Shown: piece by piece, positions 16,064-24,708 of the stretch
Layout: each line of letters opens with the position of its first letter
How positions within the stretch are numbered: the first letter of the stretch is position 1
Source of the DNA: Tessaracoccus flavus
Lineage (GTDB): Bacteria > Actinomycetota > Actinomycetes > Propionibacteriales > Propionibacteriaceae
Direction: 5' to 3'
Assembly (NCBI RefSeq): GCF_001997295.1
Contig: NZ_CP019605.1
Location: 1,116,001 to 1,180,000, forward strand
Length of the DNA stretch: 64,000 nt
Notes under the pieces: model-generated
Seen by the model: only the letters and a program-made list of their open reading frames with translations
What the model was told of the DNA's origin: nothing
The model's database searches: none
Made by a program: the position numbers and the translations under genes

Positions 16064-17457
16064 TCAGGACAGCGCGTCGAGGTCGCCGAGAAAGTCCTCC
16101 GCCCAGCGGTCGATCGTGTAGGTCTCGACCTGCTTCTTCAACGCCCGCATGCGGCGTTGCCTCGTCCGCACGGGATCGGTGGCCGCCTGCATGAGAGCAG
16201 CCTTCATGCCGTTGAGGTCGTAGGGGTTGACGAGATAGGCCTGCTTGAGTTCCAGGGCAGCTCCGGCGAACTCGCTCAGCACCAGCGCGCCGTTCGTGCT
16301 GGGGTGGCAGGCGACGTACTCCTTCGCGACGAGGTTCATCCCGTCCCGCAGGGGGGTGACCACCATCACATCCGCGATGCGGTACATGGCCGCCATCGTC
16401 GATCGCGGGTAGCCGGCGTGCCGGTAGACGATCGCGGGGCGGCCGACCCCGCCGACCTCGGAGTTGATGCGGCCGACCAGCAGGTCGATGTCGTCGCGGA
16501 GACGCTTGTACTCCTCGACCCGCTCCCTCGACGGCGTTGCCACCTGCAGGAACACGGTCTCGCTCGGGTCGAGCTTCCCCTCCTGGAAGAGCTCCCCGAT
16601 CGCACGGATGCGCTGCCTGAGCCCCTTGGTGTAGTCGAGGCGGTCGACGCCGAGGAGGATCTGCTTCGGGTTGCCCAGTTCCTCCCGCAGCGCCTCGGCC
16701 TCGGCAATCACCTCGGGGGATTCGGCCAGGTCGGCGAAGCCCTGCGTGTCGATGGAGATGGGGTAGGCGCGCGCGACGCACGTGTGGTTTCCATCCACTC
16801 GGACGGTGTCGCGCTCGATCTTCCGGTTGGTCCGGGTCCGCACAAGCCTGAGGAAATTCGACGCCCCGCCAGGGACCTGGAAGCCGACGAGGTCGGCGCC
16901 CAGCAGCCCCTCGAGGATCTCGCGGCGCCAGGGGAGCTGGGAGAAGATCTCCACCGGCGGGAAGGGGATGTGCAGGAAGAACCCGATCTTCAGATCGGGG
17001 CGGAGTTCGCGCAGCATCTGCGGGACGAGCTGAAGCTGGTAGTCCTGCACCCAGACCGTGGCGCCCTCTGCGGCGGCTTCGGCGGCGGCGACGGCGAAGC
17101 GACGGTTGACCGCGCGGTAGGAGTCCCACCACTCGCGGTGGAACTCCGGAAAAGCGACCGTGTCGTGGTAGAGCGGCCACAGAGTGGCATTGGAGAATCC
17201 CTCGTAGTACTCCTCGTACTCCTCGGAGCTCAGCGGCACCGGGACGATCGAGTAGCCGTCGTGCTCGAACCCGTCGATGATCTCGTCCGGAGCGCCGTGC
17301 CAGCCGACCCAGGCTCCACCGCGCTGCCGCATGACGGGCTCCAACGCGGTCACCAGGCCGCCGGGGAAGTGCGCCAATCGGTCTGTCCACCCTCGTTCGT
17401 CACTCGATCAACGGGCAGCCTGTTGGCCACCACCACGAAACTTGCAGTCTCGGTCAT
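16064..17457 (-). pseudogene. otsA: Trehalose-6-phosphate synthase OtsA with apparent one-base frameshift
   Basis: OtsA joins UDP-glucose (or ADP-/GDP-glucose) and glucose-6-phosphate. The frame ending at 16064 encodes a GT20 enzyme core with VWVQDYQLQLVPQML, GFFLHIPFPP, VDRLDYTKGL and the nucleotide-sugar site TPLRDGMNLVAKEYVA. The N-terminus is in another frame: ATG 17457, six bases after AGGAGG, encodes MTETASFVVVANRLPVDRV and then TDWRTSP. The frames would join as SPGGLVTALEP if the four-C run (17363-17366, minus strand) had five Cs. The join would give 464 residues, a normal OtsA length. Without it, the N-terminal glucose-6-phosphate-binding loop is lost. This is either a real mutation or a homopolymer sequencing error. 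Confidence 0.85.
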
Positions 17458-17543
17458 GTGTCCTCCTGATTCGCTCCCACCCTACCGAGTTGCTCTGGGC
17501 AGCACGGGGACACCTAGGCACTTGCGCATGGCATTGTGGATGC

Positions 17544-18371
17544 ATGAGCACCTGGCGATCCGTGACCCCCCATGCGACCGAGTTCCTCAACGCCGCTGCG
17601 GCATCCTCCGAGGGGGTGCTGCTCGCGCTGGACTTCGACGGCACGCTTGCCCCGATCGTTGAGGACCCGCTCGACTCGCGCTTCTACGAGCCTGCGGCCG
17701 AGGCGCTGGGCGATCTGGGGCCTCGGGTAGGGAAGATCGCCATCATCACCGGCCGTGGAGTGGCAGTGGTCCGTGATCTGGGGCAGCTGCAGGGCCGTCG
17801 AGGGCTCGACAATCTGGTGGTCCTCGGCCAGTACGGTGTCGAGCGCTGGGATGCGGCGACGGGGGAGGAGACCTCCCCGGAGGTCCCGTCGGAGGTGCAG
17901 GCCGTTCGTGCCGAGGTGGATCGCCTCGTCGCCGAGTGCCCGTACCGCGGCGTGACGGTCGAGGACAAGGGGAGGGCGCTGGGGATCCACACCCGGCGCA
18001 GCGATGATCCCGACGGCGCGTTCCGGGATCTCAAACCGAAGCTCCGTACCCTCGCGGAGGAGCGTGGGCTTGTGCTGGAACCGGGGCGCAACGTCTTGGA
18101 GATTCGGGCGTCGTCGACCACCAAGGGGCAGGCGCTGTTGGAGCTCGCCGACGGCATGGGCGCCACCGCCGTCGCCTTCTGCGGCGACGACCTGGGAGAC
18201 CTGCCGGCCTTCGAAGCACTCGCTGAGCTACGAGGGCGCGGCGTGGTGACGTGCGCCGTGGTGAGCGGTTCGGACGAGCAGCCAGAAGTGGCGCGGCATG
18301 CCGACGTCCTCGCCGAGGGCCCCCAGGGAGTAGCGGACTGGCTCGCCGAGCTGGCCAACCGACTGAATTGA
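17544..18371 (+). CDS. otsB: Trehalose-6-phosphate phosphatase OtsB
   Basis: A HAD-superfamily phosphatase of 275 residues that converts trehalose-6-phosphate to trehalose. The nucleophile motif LLALDFDGTLAPI lies near residue 25. Motif II is at AIITGRG, and the metal-binding motif IV is at VAFCGDDLGDLPAF. EDKGRALGIHTR is the typical cap-domain entry. CATTGT ends six bases before the ATG at 17544, suggesting a leaderless transcript. It is divergent from otsA. If the otsA frameshift is real, OtsB would lack its usual substrate supply unless a TreY/TreZ or TreS route exists elsewhere. Confidence 0.93.
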   Translation: MSTWRSVTPHATEFLNAAAASSEGVLLALDFDGTLAPIVEDPLDSRFYEPAAEALGDLGPRVGKIAIITGRGVAVVRDLGQLQGRRGLDNLVVLGQYGVERWDAATGEETSPEVPSEVQAVRAEVDRLVAECPYRGVTVEDKGRALGIHTRRSDDPDGAFRDLKPKLRTLAEERGLVLEPGRNVLEIRASSTTKGQALLELADGMGATAVAFCGDDLGDLPAFEALAELRGRGVVTCAVVSGSDEQPEVARHADVLAEGPQGVADWLAELANRLN

Positions 18372-18390
18372 TCTCGTCAACACCCATTAG

Positions 18391-19386
18391 TTGACAGATG
18401 GGCGCCGAGGCTACGGTGACTGGAACAACAACACCGACACGGCGGGCCACCCGGACGGCCGGACCGCAGTCGTGCCGCTGGACGTGTCGACGATGACGTG
18501 GGGTCCGATCTTCTTCACCGGCAGCGAGGCGAATGACGTCATCCGCAAAGGGCCAGACGGTTCGCTCTACCTCCCCACCACCGATCCCTCCGGAAAAGCC
18601 GCTACCGGCGCCACGAGGACCGGCCGATCCGGCTACGTGACCGATCAAGGTGGGGCCTGGCGGTTCGTCGATGACGGCACGGGCCAGATCCACACGTTCG
18701 ACGTCGCCCTCAACGGGTCTGACATCCACACGTTCAACTCACGCCGGGTTCTGACGTCGACCGACGGCGGGAAGTCGTTCGCGGAATCCCTGACCACCAG
18801 ACCGGAGAACACAACCGACTGGACGCGGTTTTACTGGGGGGTTGCCGCCGGAGGCAAGGTCTACACCTCGGCCCACCACACCGCAGGCCTGTATCAACAG
18901 ACCGAGGTGTTGAGCCGCGGGTCCTGGTCGTCCATCAGGGAGAGCCGGATCGGTTCCCTGTTCCCCAACAGGACGGTCGAGTTCAAGGACAACATCGTCT
19001 CGGGAAGTACCACGATCTCCTCGTTCAGCGGATCCAAGCTCGCCACCTATGTGGATGGGTTCTCGCGCTCGGATCCGGCAACCGGGTTCACGGTCAACGT
19101 CCTCGACTTCTACGTCGACGACCAGTCCGGTCACCTCTACGTGCTGTACAGCGACGGGCTCATCAAGCGGACCTCCGACGTGAAGAGCTTCGAGGTGATT
19201 GGGAACGCCGGCCCTGGATTCCACTCGATCGCGGTGCGTGATTCTGTGATCTACCTGGGCGGGGACCGCGGCAGCGTGTGGCGCTCGGACGTGGCGGTGG
19301 ATCAACTCAAGCCCGGAACGGTCACCGACGCAGCCCCCACCAAGGGCAACGGCAAGGGCAAGGCGAACGGGAAGAGGTCCCGATAG
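18391..19386 (+). CDS. Beta-propeller-like protein, probably missing its N-terminus
   Basis: Up to 331 residues. The content is strand-rich, with repeated segments such as SRRVLTSTDGGKSFAESL and YLGGDRGSVWRSDV that resemble BNR or sialidase-type propeller blades. A short Lys/Gly-rich tail (KGNGKGKANGKRSR) ends it. A TAG stop (18388-18390) lies directly before the first usable codon, TTG 18391. There is no signal peptide or clear ribosome-binding site, and the sequence opens in mid-domain at GYGDWNNNTDTAG. Secreted relatives of this type normally have a leader, so this is likely a 5'-truncated remnant. A short intact cytoplasmic protein is possible. Confidence 0.5.
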   Translation: MTDGRRGYGDWNNNTDTAGHPDGRTAVVPLDVSTMTWGPIFFTGSEANDVIRKGPDGSLYLPTTDPSGKAATGATRTGRSGYVTDQGGAWRFVDDGTGQIHTFDVALNGSDIHTFNSRRVLTSTDGGKSFAESLTTRPENTTDWTRFYWGVAAGGKVYTSAHHTAGLYQQTEVLSRGSWSSIRESRIGSLFPNRTVEFKDNIVSGSTTISSFSGSKLATYVDGFSRSDPATGFTVNVLDFYVDDQSGHLYVLYSDGLIKRTSDVKSFEVIGNAGPGFHSIAVRDSVIYLGGDRGSVWRSDVAVDQLKPGTVTDAAPTKGNGKGKANGKRSR

Positions 19387-19409
19387 CTGACCGCAGTGCG
19401 CAGAACACC

Positions 19410-19452
19410 AGCCCTGCCTCCTCGATGGCGTCGCCGTCCGGGAGGCAGGGCT
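19410..19452. terminator. Inverted repeat between the propeller gene and a convergent tRNA
   Basis: AGCCCTGCCTCC (19410-19421) pairs perfectly with GGAGGCAGGGCT (19441-19452) over a 19-nt loop. It separates the gene ending at 19386 from the minus-strand tRNA, so it may terminate either. No T-run is present. Confidence 0.55.
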
Positions 19453-19463
19453 GCGTGGTGCGG

Positions 19464-19537
19464 TGGGGCGTGCGGGGCTCGAACCCGCGACGGGCGGATT
19501 ATGAGTCCGCTGCTCTAACCGGCTGAGCTAACGCCCC
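19464..19537 (-). tRNA. tRNA with anticodon CAU (elongator Met, or Ile2)
   Basis: A 74-nt cloverleaf on the minus strand. The acceptor GGGGCGT pairs with ACGCCCC, the D-arm is TAGCTCAGCCGGTTAGAGC, the anticodon loop is CTCATAA on a GCGGA/TCCGC stem, and the T-arm has GGTTCGAGCC. The G1:C72 pair excludes the initiator tRNA. Elongator Met is most likely. A lysidine-modified Ile tRNA cannot be excluded by eye. CCA is not encoded. Confidence 0.85.
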
Positions 19538-19598
19538 GAAGCGGGTCCAGACTAGCGCGAGCCCGCCGTCCCTGCTGGGTGCCTGGTTGCGCTGAACC

Positions 19599-20495
19599 CT
19601 AGAGACGGGGGTTCGGAGAGGGAGCGCCTGGACCCGTCTGGTCACCGCTCGGCTGGTTCATCGACGGGCTGTCCGAGTAGGGGCCGCCATCCTGCCCGGG
19701 CGAGGGCTCGGGCGAGCCACTGCCCTCACCGCTTTGACTCGGCTCCCCCGATTGGGGCTCGCCAGATCCAGACCCCTCGCCACTGGCCGGCGACGGAATC
19801 GGTTGTGGGGCATTCACCGGCGGCTGGTTCTGGAAGACGAGAATCGCCAGCAGCAGCGCCAGGAACGTCAGCAGGACCATGAGCAGGAAGCTCGTCAGCA
19901 CCGTGATCCAGCCGGCGCGATCCTTGCGGGTGGGCCAGGCCAGCGGCCACTGACGGCTGGGGCCGGGCGCGGTCTTGTCGATCCAGTGCAGCCGGTAGTC
20001 CGGGCCTGACGGTTCGCTCAACGGGGGAGTGCGCGACAGGTCGATCGCCTGAAGGACTCGGTCAGCCTCCTGGACCGCGGCGAGTGAACCGTCGAACGCG
20101 AGTGCCGCCCACGGCGCCTGCGCAGAGTGCTGCCCCAACTGCGGTGCTGCGGCGGAATCGCGGTACCGCACGCCCATCCTGCCGTCCTGCTGGCCCTCGC
20201 CTCCGCGCGCCACCACGGTGTCGATGTGCATGGCGTTGATCTCGCCCGAGAACCGGGCCCGCGCGGCTGGGTCGGCGGCGGCGCCCTCCGAGAGGAGCAT
20301 CAGCATGACGGAGTCGCCGCCGTCCTCGTGCGCGCTGAACGTCACCCCGGCCGGACCGGCGGTCAACCGGGAGTCGAGCCAGAAATCGCCGACCTTGAGA
20401 GGATCGGCCTCCCGCAGTGGGAAATGGGCGGCCAGCGGCGCCGGTACGGCGGCGTGCCCGTCCGGCCCCGGCTGCGGATTTTCCTGCTGCGTCAT
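19599..20495 (-). CDS. Membrane protein with degenerate protein-kinase-like N-lobe
   Basis: About 298 residues. Residues 30-100 read like a decayed Ser/Thr kinase N-lobe: DPLKVGDFWLDSRLTAGPAG matches the usual 'lGRYrLlrrLGaGGMG' opening, and ARARFSGEINAM resembles the alpha-C region. The VAIK lysine and catalytic loop are missing, so it cannot be an active kinase. A membrane helix follows near residues 205-230 (ITVLTSFLLMVLLTFLALLL). The C-terminus is low-complexity Pro/Ser/Gly (GEGSGSGEPQ), probably extracytoplasmic. It is divergent from the moxR operon, so a role in the same envelope-related process is possible. This is an inference. Confidence 0.6.
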   Translation of the reverse strand: MTQQENPQPGPDGHAAVPAPLAAHFPLREADPLKVGDFWLDSRLTAGPAGVTFSAHEDGGDSVMLMLLSEGAAADPAARARFSGEINAMHIDTVVARGGEGQQDGRMGVRYRDSAAAPQLGQHSAQAPWAALAFDGSLAAVQEADRVLQAIDLSRTPPLSEPSGPDYRLHWIDKTAPGPSRQWPLAWPTRKDRAGWITVLTSFLLMVLLTFLALLLAILVFQNQPPVNAPQPIPSPASGEGSGSGEPQSGEPSQSGEGSGSPEPSPGQDGGPYSDSPSMNQPSGDQTGPGAPSPNPRL

Positions 20496-20621
20496 CGCCA
20501 CCAATCAAACCACGACGGCCAACTCCTACGCTCATCCGGCGCCCTGGCAAAGACCTGGGACGGTCGGAGAGGGGCGCTATCGTAGAGCGCGGGTCCATCG
20601 AGCTAACCAAGGAGTCCGCGC

Positions 20622-21686
20622 GTGAGCACTACGCCGATCGAAGAGCAGCCCCTGCCCGGGGGCGTGGCCGACGCGGCCCAACTGCTGGGCAAGGCGATCA
20701 GCCAGGTGCAGCGCGTCATCGTCGGTCAGGAACACATGGTCCAGCAACTGATGGTGGCGCTCCTGGCCAAGGGCCACTGCCTCCTCGAGGGCGTCCCGGG
20801 TGTCGCGAAGACGCTCGCGGTCCGCTCGTTCGCGACCGTGGTGGGCGGCGACTTCGCCCGCGTCCAGTTCACCCCCGACCTGGTGCCCTCGGACATCGTC
20901 GGCACGCGGATCTACTCCGCGAAATCCGAGACCTTCGAGATCGAACTCGGCCCGGTCTTCGTCAACTTCGTCCTCGCCGACGAGATCAACCGTGCTCCTG
21001 CCAAGGTGCAGTCGGCCATGTTGGAGCTCATGGCGGAGAAGCAGGTGTCCATTGGCGGCGTGACGTACCCCGCACCGAAGCCTTTCATCGTCATCGCCAC
21101 GCAGAACCCGATCGAGTCCGAGGGCGTCTACCCGCTACCGGAGGCCCAGCGCGACCGATTCCTCGTGAAGGTAGACGTCCCCTACCCGCGCGGCAACGAG
21201 GAACTGGAGATTCTGCGCCGGATGAGTGTGTCCCCGCCGGAGGCGGAACGGGTGCTCAACCCGTCGCTCGTCCGGCATCTGCAGGACATGGCCTCCAACG
21301 TCTTCGTCCACAACCTCGTGGCCGAGTACATCGTTCGGCTCGTGCTGGCGTCGCGCACCCCGTCGGAGTTCGGCATGCCGGACCTCGAAGGAGTCATCCA
21401 GATCGGCTGTTCGCCCAGAGCGACGCTGGGTCTCGTCGCCGCCGCGCGTGCGCTGGCGCTCATCAACGGCAGGGACTACGTCCTGCCCACCGACGTCCAG
21501 GCCGTCGCGAAGGATGTCATGAGCCACCGCATCGTTCTGGGCTTCGACGCTGTGGCGGACAACGTGTCGACAGCCGACGTCGTGGAGCGCATCCTCGCGA
21601 TGGTGCCGGCCCCGACGCCCGTGTGGAATGAGCAGCAGCGGCAGGCGAGCCATGAGGCCCACGCCCACCAGCCGGGCCGCTCGTAG
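20622..21686 (+). CDS. MoxR-family AAA+ ATPase
   Basis: A 354-residue MoxR-type AAA+ chaperone. The Walker A variant is GVPGVAKTLAVRS, Walker B is VLADEINRAPAKVQSAMLELM, sensor 1 is IATQNPIE, and the arginine-finger region is YPLPEAQRDRFLVKV. MoxR proteins act with von Willebrand factor A proteins, usually to assemble or remodel protein complexes. The GTG at 20622 follows AAGGAG. It leads a run of five genes (moxR, DUF58, two vWA proteins, yggS) with small gaps or overlaps, the layout of Bacteroides-type bat operons. Confidence 0.92.
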   Translation: MSTTPIEEQPLPGGVADAAQLLGKAISQVQRVIVGQEHMVQQLMVALLAKGHCLLEGVPGVAKTLAVRSFATVVGGDFARVQFTPDLVPSDIVGTRIYSAKSETFEIELGPVFVNFVLADEINRAPAKVQSAMLELMAEKQVSIGGVTYPAPKPFIVIATQNPIESEGVYPLPEAQRDRFLVKVDVPYPRGNEELEILRRMSVSPPEAERVLNPSLVRHLQDMASNVFVHNLVAEYIVRLVLASRTPSEFGMPDLEGVIQIGCSPRATLGLVAAARALALINGRDYVLPTDVQAVAKDVMSHRIVLGFDAVADNVSTADVVERILAMVPAPTPVWNEQQRQASHEAHAHQPGRS

Positions 21687-21701
21687 CAGACCCTGATCCC
21701 G

Positions 21702-22781
21702 GTGACCCAACCCGACTTCACCCTCAACGGCCCTCCCAGCGGGCCGCCGCTCCCCACGCCCGACGACAAGACCGGCGCCGAGTGGTCCGTGCTCAGGCCC
21801 CCGTCGGGCCCGACGATCCCGCTCAACAGGCTGGCGCCCGAGGCCGCGCTTCGCCGCCTGGAGCTGACGATCGTCCGCAGACTCGAGGGCTTTCTCCACG
21901 GCGACCACCTCGGGCTCCTGCCCGGCGCTGGTTCGGACACCAACGACGCCCGCGTCTACCAACCGGGCCAGGACGACGTGCGCAAGATGGACTGGGCCGT
22001 CACCGCCCGCACCACGGTGCCGCACGTCCGAGACACCATGGCCGACCGCGAACTGGAGATCTGGGCCCTGCTGGACGTGACGCCGTCGATGAACTGGGGC
22101 ACCGAGGGCGTCACCAAGCGCGACCTCGGGATCGCGGCCATCGCAACGATCGGCTTCCTCAGCCAGAAGATGGGCGACCGGTTCGGGGGCATGATGATGC
22201 TGCCCGACCAGGTCAAGCGACTCCCCGCGAGGTCCGGACGCACCGCCCTGTACGGGTTGCTGCGCAAGATGCTGACCGAGCCCATCGTTCCCGACCACGC
22301 CGAGGGCGACCTGCAGCTCGAGGACGGGATCGAGCAGATGACCCGCTCGCAGCGCCGGCGGGGGATGCGCGTGATCGTCTCTGACTTCCTCACCCCCGGC
22401 GACGCGGAGCTCGATCCCAACGTGCCGCCCGCCTGGGAACGTGCCGTTCGGCGCCTGGCGGTGCGCAACCAGGTGTTGTGTGTCGAGGTCGTGGACCGCC
22501 ACGAGGTTGAGTTCCCCGACGTCGGCGAGATGCTCATCCGCGACCCGGAGACCGACTTCTCGCGTTACATCAACACGTCCGACGACGCCGCCCGTCGTCG
22601 CATGGACGCGGCCACCCGCGCCCAGCGCGAGCGGATCAAGGTCGCCCTGCGCCGCGCCGGGGCCGGTCACATCCAGCTCCGGACCGACCGCGACTGGGTG
22701 GCCGACATCGCCCGCTTCGTGCTCAACTACCGGCGGGTCGCCAACATGCTGCACCAGCCGCCCCAAGGGGTGAGCAAGTGA
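21702..22781 (+). CDS. DUF58 domain-containing protein
   Basis: A 359-residue protein with the DUF58 signature in RVYQPGQDDVRKMDWAVTAR, near residue 83. A vWA-like fold then follows with a MIDAS-type start LLDVTPSMNWG. DUF58 proteins are standard partners of MoxR ATPases and may be the effector or substrate-binding component. There is no membrane helix, so it is cytosolic or peripheral. GTG 21702 begins 15 bases after the moxR stop. The stop overlaps the next start (TGATG). Confidence 0.9.
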   Translation: MTQPDFTLNGPPSGPPLPTPDDKTGAEWSVLRPPSGPTIPLNRLAPEAALRRLELTIVRRLEGFLHGDHLGLLPGAGSDTNDARVYQPGQDDVRKMDWAVTARTTVPHVRDTMADRELEIWALLDVTPSMNWGTEGVTKRDLGIAAIATIGFLSQKMGDRFGGMMMLPDQVKRLPARSGRTALYGLLRKMLTEPIVPDHAEGDLQLEDGIEQMTRSQRRRGMRVIVSDFLTPGDAELDPNVPPAWERAVRRLAVRNQVLCVEVVDRHEVEFPDVGEMLIRDPETDFSRYINTSDDAARRRMDAATRAQRERIKVALRRAGAGHIQLRTDRDWVADIARFVLNYRRVANMLHQPPQGVSK

Positions 22782-23749
22782 TGTGGGGCTGGGTTCCGGA
22801 GTTCCAGAATCCCGAGCGGCTGTGGTGGCTGCTGCTCCTGCCGGCGCTGATCGTCATCTACCTCATCCTGCTCAGGCTGAAGGGCAGGGTCGCGCTGCGG
22901 TTCACGAACACCGGCGTCCTCGGTCGCGTGGTCGGGTCGCAGCGTCGCTGGACCAGACACCTGGCCGTCGCGATGTCGCTCTGTTCTCTCGTGGCGCTCG
23001 CGTTGGCGTACGCCAACCCGCTGGGGACGGAGAAGCAGCCGCGGGAGCGCGCCACCGTCGTCATGGTCATCGACGTCTCGTTGTCCATGTCCGCCGACGA
23101 CGTCGCCCCCAACCGGTTGAGCGCCGCGAAGCAGGCGGCGACGGACTTCGTCCAGGGACTGCCGACCAGCTACAACGTCGCGGTGGTCTCGATGTCGGGT
23201 TCGCCCTCCATCGTCGCGCCGCCGCTGACGGACCGCGGCGCGATCGAGCGCGCCATCGGCGCCATGGAACTGTCCGACGGCACTGCGATCGGGGAGTCGA
23301 TCACGTCGGCGCTGCGCGCCGTCGACCAGGCCCCCGCGGGCGACGATGAGGACGAACCCGCGCCCGCCATGATTGTCATGCTCTCCGACGGCACGAACAC
23401 CGAGGGCCCGGAGCCCGCAGCCGCCGCGGCGGCCGCGGCCGAGCGGGACGTCCCCATCTACACGATTGCCTACGGCACGCAGAATGGATTCGTGGACATC
23501 GACGGGCAGCGCGAGAACGTGGCGCCCGACGTCGAGGCGCTCCGGGAGATCGCGCGGGCCACCGGCGGGGAGTCCGTCCAGGCCGACGACGTCGCGTCGC
23601 TGAACGACGCCTACCGCGACATCGGCTCGGTAGTGGGCTACGAAGAGGTCCGCAAGCCGATCACCGCCCAGTACGCGTTCTTCGCGCTCGGCTTCGCCGT
23701 CGTCGCAGCGCTGGGGGCCGTCATGATGGCGGCGAGGTGGCCACGATGA
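22781..23749 (+). CDS. Membrane-anchored von Willebrand factor A protein
   Basis: About 322 residues. A hydrophobic segment lies near residues 15-30 and another near 60-76, followed by a vWA domain with an intact MIDAS opening, VIDVSLSMSADD. The MIDAS Thr is likely in LSDGTAIGES, and the third loop is in VMLSDGTNTEG. A C-terminal helix (YAFFALGFAVVAALGAVMMA) completes the bat-like BatA layout, with the vWA domain outside the membrane. It overlaps DUF58 and the next vWA gene, so translation is coupled. Start GTG 22778 is an alternative. Confidence 0.88.
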   Translation: MWGWVPEFQNPERLWWLLLLPALIVIYLILLRLKGRVALRFTNTGVLGRVVGSQRRWTRHLAVAMSLCSLVALALAYANPLGTEKQPRERATVVMVIDVSLSMSADDVAPNRLSAAKQAATDFVQGLPTSYNVAVVSMSGSPSIVAPPLTDRGAIERAIGAMELSDGTAIGESITSALRAVDQAPAGDDEDEPAPAMIVMLSDGTNTEGPEPAAAAAAAAERDVPIYTIAYGTQNGFVDIDGQRENVAPDVEALREIARATGGESVQADDVASLNDAYRDIGSVVGYEEVRKPITAQYAFFALGFAVVAALGAVMMAARWPR

Positions 23750-24708
23750 CCCCGCTGGCGCTGGAGTTCATGGCTCCCAACCGGCTGTGGGCCCTGCTGA
23801 TCATCGTGCTCATCGCCGCGCTCTACGTCGTCCTGTCCGGCCGCACGACGCCGCGGCCGATGAGTTCGCGGCTGCGGCTGGTGGTCCCGAAGGACGCCGC
23901 CTGGAAGCGCCACGGGGCGGTGCTGCTGGCGCTGCTCAGCTTGGGCGCCCTCATTGTCGCCTGGGCGATCCCCATGGACTACGTGAACAAGCCCCGAGAT
24001 CGGGCGACGATCGTCGTCGCCGTCGACGTGTCATGGTCGATGGAGGCCGAGGACATCGACCCCAACCGGCTGGTGGCGGCTCAGACGTCGGCCAAGGCCT
24101 TCGTGGATTCGCTTCCGGAGCGCTTCAACGTGGCGCTCGTGACCTTCGCCGGGACCCCGGACATCGCAGTACCGCCCACCGTGGACCGCGGGGCCGTCGC
24201 CCGGGCGATCGATGCCTTTCAACTGGCCCCCTCCACCGCCGTCGGGGAGGGCGTCTACCGCAGCCTCGAAGCGCTCCGACAGGTGCCGCCGGATCCCGAC
24301 GACCCCGAGGCCGTACCCCCGGCCGCGATCGTCCTGCTGTCCGACGGCGCCACCAACATCGGGCGCAGCTCCGCCGGCGCCGCGGAGGCCGCGAAGGCCG
24401 CAGGCGTGCCGGTCTACACGATCGCCTACGGCACGGATGGCCCCAACGCGTACGTCGAGCAGGACGGGCAGCGGCAGCGCGTCTCCGTCGACCACTGGGA
24501 GCTGTCCGAACTCGCCCGGCTCTCGGGCGGCCAGAAGTACTCCGCCGAGAGCAGCGGCCAGTTGCGCGAGACCTACGAGGCCATCCGCCGGTCCGTCGGC
24601 ACGGAGCGGGTGCCGGCTGAGGTGACGGACCGGTACGCCGGTCTCGCCATCGTCTTCGCGGTGTTGTCGGCCCTCGGGGTCATCTCATTGGGCGCGAGGT
24701 GGCCGTGA
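23746..24708 (+). CDS. Second membrane-anchored von Willebrand factor A protein
   Basis: About 320 residues, a paralogue of the preceding gene. Two N-terminal hydrophobic segments (LWALLIIVLIAALYVVLSG, then VLLALLSLGALIVAWAI) precede the vWA domain with MIDAS opening VAVDVSWSMEAED. A C-terminal helix (YAGLAIVFAVLSALGVISL) anchors it again. Both copies share the DPNRL/APNRL and PVYTIAYGT/PIYTIAYGT segments, which indicates tandem duplication. The start overlaps the previous stop as ATGA, and the stop overlaps yggS as GTGA. Confidence 0.88.
   Translation: MTPLALEFMAPNRLWALLIIVLIAALYVVLSGRTTPRPMSSRLRLVVPKDAAWKRHGAVLLALLSLGALIVAWAIPMDYVNKPRDRATIVVAVDVSWSMEAEDIDPNRLVAAQTSAKAFVDSLPERFNVALVTFAGTPDIAVPPTVDRGAVARAIDAFQLAPSTAVGEGVYRSLEALRQVPPDPDDPEAVPPAAIVLLSDGATNIGRSSAGAAEAAKAAGVPVYTIAYGTDGPNAYVEQDGQRQRVSVDHWELSELARLSGGQKYSAESSGQLRETYEAIRRSVGTERVPAEVTDRYAGLAIVFAVLSALGVISLGARWP

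Noticed and set aside
16044..17390. A 448-residue frame overlapping otsA in another phase
   Set aside because: It is Arg/Pro-rich with no domain, whereas the frame ending at 16064 carries all GT20 motifs.
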